Made by a program: the position numbers and the translations under genes. From Cannabis sativa (lineage: Eukaryota > Streptophyta > Magnoliopsida > Rosales > Cannabaceae), in the NCBI RefSeq assembly GCF_029168945.1, contig NC_083603.1:20956001-21020000 (forward strand): 64,000 nt of DNA, in the 5' to 3' direction. Of the stretch, positions 20,822 to 31,624 are shown in pieces (within the stretch, counting starts at the first letter, position 1; the number at the start of each line of letters is the position of its first letter). The notes beneath the pieces were generated by a model. That model had not been told where the DNA came from and ran no database searches. It was given only the letters and a program-made list of their open reading frames with translations.

Positions 20822-23800
20822 TGATGAATATAAAAATCTGAAGGGTAAATTCCAAAGTTAAGCTTCAGATAATTTTAGTGTGTGAAGTCAAAAGATTTAC
20901 ATGTACTGTACAGAAAATGAATACACAATCAATGTGAGAAAATTGGGACTTAAAGCAATATTGTTTCAAATATTATTGAGTCTAATTCTAAATTATACAA
21001 TTCAAATCATTTTTTTTAAAAAAAAAAGACACAAAGTCTCAAATAATTTGAATTATTTTACAATTCTCATGTGAATTATTTTACAATTCTCACGAAAATA
21101 GAATTGTAATTCAAGTGGTTTCCCGACTTATTCAAGGGAGATTAAAAATGGGTTTTTACTCAAAATAAAATACTCATTTCTCCAAATAATACAAGTTTAC
21201 CATATTATGAACTACGTTTGATTTGATTCCATTTTGGATACGTAGGCAACCTAATTGCTAAGATTATGTACAATCACAAATCCTCAGAATTCCAAATGAG
21301 GTCATTAACCTCATCAAATTCCAAATGAGGTCATTAACCTCATCAAATCCCAAATGAGGTCATTCACCTCTATAAAATTCTAAATGAGGTCATTCACCTC
21401 AAAATTCTCAAATGAGGTCTTTTACCTCAAAAAAAATCTCAAGTGAGGTTCTCTTATCTCAAAATGCTAAATGAGGTCATTCACCTCAAAATGGCAAAGT
21501 GAATTAACTTTCACAAAGATTGTCGGAACTGTTGGGTTTTATGCCCTAAATAAAACTCATTTCAATATAATCAGATTTACTTATTAATATAGATCAGAAA
21601 TAACATTTAATGTTGCATGGTTCACATGATTTATTTCATGATTATATGTACATAATGTATAAATTCATCTGAAACCCTTTTCACATACTTGATCCTGTTT
21701 ATTGTGCCGTCAACACATTGGAAAGTAAACATGACTATGTGAATAAAGTTTCCTAGATTTATCAGACATAGGGTTTTACTGATATGATAATCTACAACAG
21801 AGTTTACTTGCATTTGGAGAAGTGCTATGTTCTTTCCAGAGCATTGGTTAAAGTAAAGCTCAGGTTGGATGCATGGAGTATGCATCAGAAGGGACCGATA
21901 TTGAACTTTGACTTAGATTTATTAAACTTACCGTAATATCTATTCAAGTCAATATCGCCTAGTTGATCCTAGATCAAATGATCTTAATCCTGATATGATT
22001 AGGCTCAATCTCGAGAGGCTATTCGTGTTCTTTGATTTGTTAGTTAAGCCTACTTTTAGGTCAGGGTGATACGTACATTTTGGGAACGCGGTAGTGCAAT
22101 TGAGTGGGAGCGCTATCATAAACATGGAATCTATAGCTTCTATCTGGCGAATAGTAAGCAAAGGATGATCTCGTTCGAGCTTGACCAAACGAGCATAAAT
22201 GGTGGAGTACTCATTTCACATAAGCTGAAATATCATTTATACGGGGTCAAGTGTTTTAAGGATAAAATACATTGTAGGGTGTAACGGTAATCTAATCCCT
22301 TTACAGTGTAGATCATTCATATAGAGGATCATTGATCACATTAGGATTATAACAATGGATAACTGATGATGCGTCTATATGGTGGAACATATAGAGCATT
22401 CTATTATACTAAGAGTACAATTCTAAGTTCTATGCGTGGATTCAACGAAAAATTAATAAGTTAGTAGATTTTAGTGCTTAATTTTTGATCTACTTATTGG
22501 AAGCTCGGTTATATAGACCCATGGTCCCCGCACTAGTTGAGATAATATTGCTTGTAAGACTCATATAATTGGTTTTGATTAATCAATTTTAATTCTCAAA
22601 TTAGACTATGTCTATTTGTGAAATTTTTACTAAGTAAGGGCGAAATTGTAAAGAAAGAGTTTATAGGGGCATATTTGTTAATTATGATACTTTGTATGGT
22701 TCAATTAATAAATATGATAAATGACAATATTATTTAATAATTATTTATAGTTATTAAATAGTTAGAATTGGCATTTAAATGGTTGAATTTCAAAATTGGC
22801 GCTTTTGAGAAAATGAGATGCAGAATTGAGAAAACTGCAAAATCCAAGTAAGGCCCATTACTCTACATGGCCGGCCACTTGGTTTGAATTTTCAAACTGA
22901 TATTTTCATTATTTTAATGCCAAATAATTCAAACCTAACCCTAGTGGAATGCTATAAATAGATAGTGAAGGCTTCAGGAAAATTACACTTCTTATTCAGA
23001 AAAAATTGAGCCTCTCTCTCTCTCCCTATCTTTGGCCGACCCTTCTCTTTCTCCTTCCCTCTTCAATTTCGAAATTCTTAGTGTAAGAGTAGTGCCCACA
23101 CACAGCAAGTGATACCTCAATCATAGTGAGGAAGATCGTGAAGAAAGACTTTCAGCAAGAAGGAGTTTCAGCATCAAAGATTTAGAGAAAGAGATCCAGG
23201 TTCAGATATTGATAATGCTCTGCTACAGAAAGGAATCAAGGGCTAGATATCTGAACGGAAGGAGTCATTATGTTCCGCTACACCCAATGTAAGGTTTCCT
23301 AAACTTTATATGTGTTTATTTCATCGTTTTAGAAAGTTCATATTTAGGGTGTTAATCAACATACTTGTGAGTAGATCTAAGATCCTGGTAAAATAATTTC
23401 CAACAGGAACTACGTTTGACTTGATTCCTATGAAAGGATACGTAGGAAACTTAGTTGCTAAGACTAAGTATAGTCGCCGATACCGCAAAAATGGTATAAA
23501 ACACAAACTCTCAAAATTCCATAAAAGGTCATCTACCTAGGAATTTTTCTAAATTTTCAAATAGCTAAGAATTCCTAAAAGTGGTCATCTACCGGAATTC
23601 TTATATCCAAATTCTAAAATATTGTATTCTGAACTACAAGTGGCTTGATCCTTCAGGAAGAAGGTATGTAGGCAGCTCGATTAATTAAATTGACTGAGTT
23701 CAGCTGCAATTCCAAATTTACCCCAAATTTTCCTAATTTATTTCAAATCATTTAATATCATCGTAATTGAAATCAAAGGGTATCTCCTTTAAATAAAAAG

Positions 23801-23940
23801 ATTGTAATTAAGAGGTTATTCTTATAATCTTGGATGGGTCGAACTTAAATTAATAAACTCTTATGCTATAAATTTGGCATAGGTGAAATTGTGTTTTGCA
23901 TTTATTTTAAATATTTTAAATGTGAAATTTTTGCTTAACA
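20822..23940 (+). repeat. Second copy of the 1988-3252 LTR, split by a solo LTR
   Basis: The sequence matches 1988-3252 from TGATGAATAT to TTAACA once the inserted 21530-23405 segment and one GGAAC are removed, leaving about 1.24 kb. It shows the same three GAACTAC modules and the palindromic array, with one unit fewer. It is either the 3' LTR of the gag-only element or a separate LTR of the same family. The lack of a polypurine tract just before 20822 is unexplained. Confidence 0.75.
21530..23405 (+). mobile_element. Solo LTR, Copia-type family A (TSD GGAAC)
   Basis: 1876 bp, beginning TGTTGGGTTTTATG and ending TTTCCAACA, flanked by GGAAC at 21525-21529 and 23406-23410. The paralogous unsplit sequence at 2721-2725 carries a single GGAAC and therefore shows the pre-insertion state. 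No coding sequence remains, so the element collapsed to one LTR by recombination. The TATAAATA promoter box is at 22953-22960. The TGTTG...CAACA termini and 5-bp duplication suit Copia; the clade is not proven because no internal region is present. Confidence 0.95.
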
Positions 23941-24639
23941 TAACTCAAACTCAGAAACACTTAGTCGAAACTTGAATGAATAATAAGTTTTAAGACTGTA
24001 TATGACTAGGCAATTTTGGTTATTGTATTATCATTGCTGCTACATAGTTGATCATTTTTAGATTTTTGATGTGAAATTTTGTATTGTGAGCTTTTTAGAG
24101 TTTTTAATAGACTTCAATGAGTAATAGATTTATATAATTATACTTGGAATAAATTTTGATAATGTTGTTTGGTGGATTCCTATTTTGTTATTAGGTAACA
24201 TAATATTATTATTCGTTAGGTCTGTCACAATTATTAAGTGAGAATGAATCAATTTAAAAAAATTTCACTATATTGAAAGGTGAGATTGATTATAATATGA
24301 GCTTAATTATATTTTTTATTTTGTATATCTATTGTTTTATTTGAAAACAGGTAAATAAATGACTACACTATATACAACAATTAAGGACATCACTCCAACT
24401 ACAGAAAGTTGAAAGAATAAAATGAGAGTGTTAGAAAAATTTGAAAAGCGGACAAATAAGAGTTCACCACAATACTTAATGTTAGCAGACAAAAAAGTAT
24501 ACAATCAGTTAATTTACTGTTGAAATTGTCAACATTCTACTAATAAATGCTATATTTTCCAAATTTTGCCTGTACATGCGTTGCAACAAATTATTATTTC
24601 ATAAATATATTTTTTTTCCTTAAAAATGAACACAGGGTA

Positions 24640-24763
24640 ATGATGTTGAACCTAATAACTAATAATATATATTTTTTATTTTTAATTGTATCACTTTTTA
24701 ATAACGTAGAAAAAAATTAGCATAAAATTTAGTATACGTGCCTCGCACGTAATTTTTTGCTAG
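24640..24763 (+). mobile_element. Helitron-like 3' terminus
   Basis: A perfect 7-bp stem hairpin (TACGTGCCTCGCACGTA, 24735-24751) is followed eight bases later by CTAG and then T. This matches the Helitron 3' signature of a GC-rich hairpin shortly before CTRR inserted next to T. The 5' TC end and any Rep/helicase gene were not found. The 18655-18752 sequence is an inverted partial copy. The extent of the element to the left is unknown. Confidence 0.6.
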
Positions 24764-25247
24764 TATATATATATGTGTGTGTGTGTCTTATGTGAAAAAG
24801 TGGTTGTGTGGGTTAATGGAATGAGTGAAAGGGGGATAGCTCCTCATAGTGTTCTCTCTAACATCATTTTGAGTTTCTACTTGTCCTCATATTGAAGATT
24901 CTTGGATGCTCTAATATGGCTCACATGGATGGATCATCAATGGGAGGTATGTATATTTATCTTTGTTTTGTGATGCTCTAAATAAAATATAGATCTTGGT
25001 TGATGATTATGAGTAATGAAGATTAGCATTTAATGTGTTTTTCGTTAGCTCATAATCATGGAATTTTAACAATACAAACGATATACTTTAGACCAATATG
25101 AATATACCATAAACTTAAACTAATATACTATTAAATGATTTTTTTTTTTCCACGATAAACAATAGCATATAAAAACTATATTTTGTAATCATAAGCATAA
25201 ATACTATAGTGAAAATTAATATATCACCACTATAGTACAAAAAAATA
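24764..25247. other. Non-coding, AT-rich
   Basis: Starts with a TA/TG microsatellite (24764-24787). A short plausible first exon, ATGGCTCACATGGATGGATC followed by a GGTATGT donor-like site (24917-24947), is seen, but nothing coding follows. I see no other feature. Confidence 0.4.
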
Positions 25248-25249
25248 TA

Positions 25250-25697
25250 CAGTAGAATCTCTATTTAAGAATACTCTATTCAAGAATAACCTCTAATTTG
25301 TTATAAAAAAAATCAAGCCCCAATTTGGGCCAGTTATAAATAAGAATAACCTCTAAATTGTAATTAGTTATACATTTTTCAAGTCCCGTATTAACAAAGT
25401 ATACCTCTATATAAGAATAATTACATCTTAATAAAATATATACATATGTTTTGTAAATTTATTTACATAAAATTAATAATTTTATTCCAAATTGTAACAT
25501 ATGTATTACCATTATATTTACTCTAAAATAATTCTATTATAATATAGTATTAATAATTATTTATTGTTATTATTGTTACATTGATATTTTTTAGTAGTTT
25601 AATTTTTTTTTTTAGTATAACTCTATTTAGTTATAACCTCTCAATTAGAATATAATTTGCTTGGTCCCAAGTCTATTCTTGAATAGAGGTTCTACTG
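25250..25697. mobile_element. Emigrant/pogo-like MITE with TA target duplication
   Basis: 448 bp, flanked by TA (25248-25249 and 25698-25699). Terminal inverted repeats are CAGTAGAATCTCTATTTAAG on the left and the complement of CTTGAATAGAGGTTCTACTG on the right. The CAGTA-R-AACCTCTAT type of terminus is that of Emigrant MITEs, mobilised by pogo-like Tc1/mariner transposases. There is no coding capacity. The interior repeats AAGAATAACCTCTA, derived from the terminus. Confidence 0.85.
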
Positions 25698-25699
25698 TA

Positions 25700-27600
25700 T
25701 ATACCAAAAACTTAATTTAATATTTCACGAGTTTTTTTTTTTTCTTTTTCTTTCCTTCATGATATACCAATGAATATAGAAACAATATATTCCCTAGTAA
25801 AATGTAACTATACCTCAAACTTAAATTAATATTCCGTTTTTTCCTCTTTCGTTCACTACATACCATAGCACATTAAAATAATATACTACAATCTTAAATT
25901 AACATACTACCTTTAATTTTTTTTTTTATAAATATACTATTACAAATAAAAATAATATACCTTTGTGCAAAATAACTCTACCAAATACTTAAAAATATTA
26001 CACCACAAACTGAAAATAATATACCACTCTTTAATGTTTTTTTTTATTTCTTAATATATCATAGCACGTACATAATAAAGATATACCATAGTGCAAAATC
26101 TAAGAGGCGAGAGAAGAACAGAGCTGGACTTGTCGGTGCCGAGAGAGAAGAAGGAGGTGAGACTTTTGGCCTTGACACGAGAGACGAAGAAGAGGTAGAA
26201 AGCTAGGGTAATTTCTCCGATAGTAACGCGATCTACGGTGGTAATACTCAAGGGGTGGCGGTCAGACTGGTAGAGGCAAGATGGTCTTGGTGCTAAGGGA
26301 GAAGAAAGAGACGAGTTATCTGGACACAAGAAAATGAGAATAGGGTAGAAAGTTAGGGTTTATTATCTAAGGTTATATTTGTAATTTCATCATCAAATTT
26401 TTAACTTTTTTTTTTTTTTGAAAAAGCATCAAATTTTTAACTGAATGGACATTTTATTAATTTTTTTTATAAAAAATGGACATTTATTAACTTAATTGTT
26501 AGATTTAGGACCATTTTGCATCTTGGCAAAAAAAAAAAAAAAAAGCTAAAATGATATATTGAATATATGTAATTGGTTAAGTACATTATTTAAATCTTGG
26601 TAAGCGTAATGCTATTTTTAAAAACACGTATATAGATGAAAAAGGGAAATTTACATGGTATACTAACTTTTGCTATTTTTTTACAAAAATACTGCCAGGC
26701 GGTATTTTTTACTTTTTTACTGTGTTTTTTATAAGTTTCATACTACAGTGTACTGTGTTAAGTTTTCACTGGTGTTCTACTGGTGTTTTACTGGTGTTCT
26801 ACTGTTGTTTTGAGTTGTTCTATTTTGTGTTTTACTAGTGTTTTATAAAAATACAGTATTTTTGAAAAGATTTTCGTGTGACAGTATTTTTGTAAAAGTA
26901 AACCCAAATTCTAGTATTTTTGTAACTTTCCCAATGAAAAATGGGGTAAGTTGAAAAATGCCTCTTTTATTCATCAATTAATAAAATTTACCTTTAATTT
27001 TATATTTATTTGAAACATACCTCTTTTTATATGTATTATACCCAAAATACCCTTACATAAGAGAATCACATGGAGATTATCTTAAAGTGACAGGGGCAAA
27101 ATTGGTACAATGTTTAAAAAAAGAGGTAAAAATGATAGATTTTAAAAAAGAAAGTAAAAATAAAAGAGGATAATATAAAAAGGGTATAGAGTGTAATTTC
27201 CTCATGAAAAATTCCCTACATATTATAGCAAAAGCCCAAACTGACAAACCTTTGGTTGGGCTTGACATACTTAGCTAAGGACAGACAGATCCAATAGTGC
27301 ATTAAGCAATTGAAGTAACCACAGGCCCAAAATCAAAAGAAGGAAAAATAAAATAAAATAATCAGACATAGGAGGAGACGAAGAGGAATAGGATTACAGA
27401 ACATACATATCTGATCCACTTCAGGAATGAATGGGGTGAACTTATCTTGAGGTCTAAATTGGTCGGCTGAAGCTGTGTTGAAGAAGAAGAAGAAGAAAAA
27501 CAAAGCTAAATGCATAGTAGACATACAAAACCCGTCCTTGTTAACAACACCGAACCACACTCTATTTGTATTAATACTGTATTGTACTAGTTTTTGTTTT
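25700..27600. other. Intergenic, AT-rich; short tandem repeat near 26766-26845
   Basis: No gene is supported; the small frames at 26051-26329 and 27077-27268 show no domain. A repeat of ACTGGTGTTYT-type 13-15 bp units lies at about 26766-26845, inside a segment whose edges repeat 'acagtatttttg' (26640-26935); it may be a MITE. The last 200 bases before 27618 are probably promoter/5' UTR of the sigma-factor gene. Confidence 0.45.
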
Positions 27601-27617
27601 AATAACACTTTGAAGCC

Positions 27618-30600
27618 ATGGAGGTCGGAAGGAACTTGCTTTCTTCACCGCCGTCTTTTCCTCCAAGAACCCATTTCAGGAATAATTATTCTTCTTCTTC
27701 CCCTGCTTCTGCTTCTGCTTCAACTTCAGGTAACTCCATACCTGTAAATTTTGTATCTTTTCTTCAGTTCTGGTGGTTGTTTTTGTTTATATGCCTGTTA
27801 TAGTCCTTTTTTTTTTCCAAGTTACTTTTCTGGAATTATACTGAACTTAGAGAATGATGAAATGGGTAGGAGTAGGAGGTAGTTTGTACTTTAGTGACGT
27901 GGTGTTTACAAGGTTGGATTTTGGATTTTAGCTGAATTCCTTGAGTTTTTTTTTAATGAAATTGGTTCTAATGTTCTTAGTTGGGCTAGCTAGCTCCAGA
28001 ACAAGTACGTTCGGGTAGTTTTAGGATGTTGTTTAACGTTTTTTTTTCTTGTGTGTGTTGATTGAGTTGTTAATTTTTCATGAACACATAGGTCCTGCGG
28101 TTACTTCAGTACCAACTACTTCAATTGCTCAACGGTTTTCTGCCTCGGTTCTTTTACAAGAGCAGCGTGATGAATTGAGGCCTATGTTGCGTTTAACTAA
28201 GGAAGAGAAAACATCCCAGGTTTGTTTCATGTTCGTTTAATACACCTTGCTATGCTTACTTCGTAAGAATTTGAGTTATATGAATGCATTATTTGCTTAA
28301 TTCTATTGAAACTTCTGATTCATGTACTATGGTCTGCATGTTTCTGTTCATTAAAGGGAATGTTGGACAGGAGGAAGAATGAGTCCGGGAGTTTGGTTCA
28401 TGAAGATAAAAGCCATGCAGAGACTAACAGACAGAAATGGGAATTCGAGCACCCATCAATCCACTGGCCCAGTTTTTGGCACGTGTGAGATTAACTATTT
28501 TTCTCTAATACTAACATCAAATTTCATTTCTGTTTTTCATTGTTGTATAGTGCTTATGAGTTCATTCCCCATTTCAGATTTCCCTCCTCACAAACAAAGA
28601 TGGATTCATCTGCAGCATTGACAATGGAGCTTACAACTGCTGGTGGCAAGAAGACTCTGAATGTTGGACTCTGTGATGCAATTGCATTAGCCAAAAAAGC
28701 TCTGGAAGCTTCAAAAGAAGCAGCATTGTTAGTCGAAGACTCCAAATTAGTGGGAGCTGATTCTGATGATATGGTTTCTCTGAGGTTAGTTTTATCTTTC
28801 TGGATTGACATTCGCTATTGTTTATTTCCCCTTCATGGAAGATGCTCGTTTTGGAAAAGGAGGTCTGAAACTTCTGTTCTATCTGGGTCTGCAAGTTTGG
28901 CAGGCAAGGAGGACAAAACTGTGAGGTCTACAAGACTTATAGAGAGACGGTCTAAGAAGCGAAATGTGCCCAAGTCGAAAATTCTGTCTAATGAGAACCA
29001 CAGTTTTAGACATGCAGATGTTCGGAAAAACTCAAGCTTTGATTCTGATGACCCCCTTCGATTGTTCTTGGCGAGCTCTGAGACAAAACAGCTTTTGACT
29101 TTTGAAGAAGAGTTTGAATTGATTGCTCGAGTACAGGTTAATCTTCTAATGAAAACTATTTCTGAATGATGGTATGTGTAGTGTGTTATATAATTCTAAA
29201 ATAAATAATGCAACAGGATTTAATGAAATTAGAGCAAGTCAAGGAGAGACTTCAATCAGAGTTTGGCCGTGAGCCAACTTTGGTTGAATGGGCAGAAGCA
29301 GTTGGGATTCATTATAGGATCTTACGAACACAAATTTGCTCTGGTACCAGCAGCCGGGAGAAACTTATCTGTTCAAATTTACGTATGGTTGTTCACATTG
29401 CTAAACAGTATCAAGGGCGTGGTGTTGGCCTTCAAGACTTGATGCAGGTAATGTCAACACATTATGGGGGTATTTGTTATGTGGGGGTGTGGGTTCTTGG
29501 GAATGGAAATATAAAACCAAACTTATGTAGTATGATTTTAATGGAAGGCGTCCCATTTTTAGTTTATTTTTGGAGTAGTCTCAAACTCTATAAAAACTTT
29601 AGTTTGAGATTGTGTTAATTTCAATCCCTTCTCAACTAAAGCCCACCAACTAAAACCTTAAGTTTGGAGTATGTTTTCAGTCTGAGTGGGTACATAAACA
29701 CTCAAATTCATTGGAAAGACTAGGAAAGCTTCAAAAACCTCTCTATTTGATTGGTAATTATATTTTGACAGTTAATAATCTCCCTATCTTTACTGCTGAT
29801 TAACAACCTGTGAGAACAAACATGCCTTGTTTGTTTGTATGCAATATATAAGGGTACCATGTAGAATCTGCAAAAAAGGTGCTAATATGTTTTCATAATA
29901 ATATTCTTACAGGAAGGAAGTAAGGGCCTTATGAAGAGTGTTGAGAAATTCAAACCGCAAGCTGGTTGCCGATTTGCTAGTTATGCATATTGGTGGATAA
30001 GGCAATCAATTAGGAAGGCCATATTTCAACATTCCAGGACTATTCGTCTACCAGTAATGAAAACTTCCTTCATTTAGCTTATTTCTTTTGATCAGATATC
30101 TGTGGTTGATGAATTTTTACATTTCAGCTCATTGATTATATTTCTCTACAAATTACCTGTTCCTAAATGGAAAAGGGAAAGATATGAAGTTTCTGCATGA
30201 TTATTTGAGTTTTAATGCTCATTAATGTTTGTAAAATTTGTTACTGTGGTAGAGAAACTGCTTGTGAGTTCTCCTATTTAAATCTTTTATCTCTTAGGCT
30301 ATGTTTGGAAGTTGGATTTGCTAAGAAAAATGTAGAAAAAGAAAAAGTGTGGAGATTGAACAAAAAAATTGTATGGTATGGAATATTTTGTTGAATCTTG
30401 TTTTTTTCTATACAATTTTTTTTTTTTTAAAAGTTTTCACATTTTCTTTTTCTTTTAATTTTCCGTACCTTTTCCCACCAACCTTTATTATGTGACACAG
30501 AAAACTAACAATGAATTGTATGCAGGAGAACATGTATACCTTACTTGGCAAGGTATCTGAAGCAAAAAGATCATGCATTGAGGTAGGAAATCACAGTCCA

Positions 30601-31140
30601 TCCAAAGAAGATTTAGCAAGACACGCTGGTATTACTGTAGAAAGGTTGCAGAAACTGCTATATATCACAAGAACGCCACTTTCATTGCAACAACCTGTCT
30701 GGGCAGACCAGAAAACTACATTCCAGGTAACACGATGAATCCTGATTTATAGCTGAAATCGAATTAGAAGTCTTAAAGACAGTTTTCAGTTAGAAAAAAA
30801 GGCTTAGCATTGAGCTCCATCAAACAATAGTTTTTCTGTATTGTAATTGCAGGAAGTTACAGCGGACTCAGGAACTGAGATCCCAGATGTGAGTGTGTCG
30901 AAGCAAATGATGAGACGACACCTTCATGGTCTCATAAGAAGTCTTAATGTTAGAGAGCAGCAGATAATTCGGCTAAGATTCGGTATTGGTGGTGCCACAC
31001 GAAAATCACTCTCAGAGATCGGTAACATGTATGGTCTGTCCAAGGAGAGGGTGCGACAACTAGAGAGCAGAGCACTCTACAAGCTCAAGCAGTGCCTTGT
31101 CAGCCATGATCTTGATGCATATTCTGATTTACTAGTTTGA
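27618..31140 (+). CDS. SIG6: Plastid RNA polymerase sigma factor, SIG6/SIGF type (9 exons)
   Basis: Nuclear-encoded sigma factor that directs the plastid-encoded (bacterial-type) RNA polymerase to its promoters. Proposed exons are 27618-27729, 28092-28219, 28357-28484, 28578-28784, 28842-29136, 29217-29447, 29913-30053, 30526-30726 and 30853-31140. All introns are GT-AG, the frame is kept throughout, and the product is 576 aa, close to Arabidopsis SIG6. The start MEVGRNLLSSPPSF resembles SIG6, and the Ser-rich N-terminus fits a chloroplast transit peptide. Sigma-2 lies at about 336-412 (NLRMVVHIAKQY, FASYAYWWIRQSIRKAI), sigma-3 at 415-480, and sigma-4 at about 505-560 (LSEIGNMYGLSKERVRQLE, the -35 helix-turn-helix). 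The starts of exon 4 (28551 is an alternative) and exon 5 (28860 is an alternative) are uncertain but keep frame. It appears intact. Confidence 0.88.
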
Positions 31141-31624
31141 GTGGAAAATGGAGTTCAGCAGCCTAGTTTCCAAAGATGTACAGCGAATTGTGGCTTCAGA
31201 GTTCAGAGAAGCTGGGAATCCAAAATGAACCCTGCCTTTACACTGTGAATTCTGTCAATATATGGTTATAGTCTTTAATCTAAAAGATGAATATTCTATT
31301 TGTTGATGTATATTTTGCAATTTCATATATCAAGCTAACATTTTTTTTACTATTTTATTACTAAGAAATTCATCGTTTTTACATAAGGCTGTTAAAAGTG
31401 ATGAGTACACAATGACATAAATGGGGGGAAATTCTTGTCTTTCAACAGTTTAAGCTTATTTTGCTCAATTGTAGTGTTGCAAAAATTCTTTATGGCAAAG
31501 CAAATGGTGAACTGACCGCCTCAAACATATGCATCTTCATATTGACAAACTAAGTCTTTTACTTAGTTATCATTGAAAGATTGATAACCCAAGGTAGCTT
31601 TAGTAAAAGATCCCTTTTTTAAAT
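31141..31624. other. Shared 3' region between the convergent SIG6 and PPR genes
   Basis: 484 bp between two stop codons facing each other. It probably holds both 3' UTRs: AATAT/AATCTAAAAGATG-type A-rich signals occur near 31250-31290 for SIG6. No separate gene is seen. Confidence 0.5.

Noticed and set aside
24917..24947. Short ATG exon (MAHMDGSSMGG) with a donor-like site, similar in style to a copper-transporter start
   Set aside because: It is only about ten residues and no downstream exon was found; chance cannot be excluded.
26051..26329. Minus-strand 92-codon frame
   Set aside because: No domain, no start context and no homology recognised; surrounded by AT-rich non-coding DNA.
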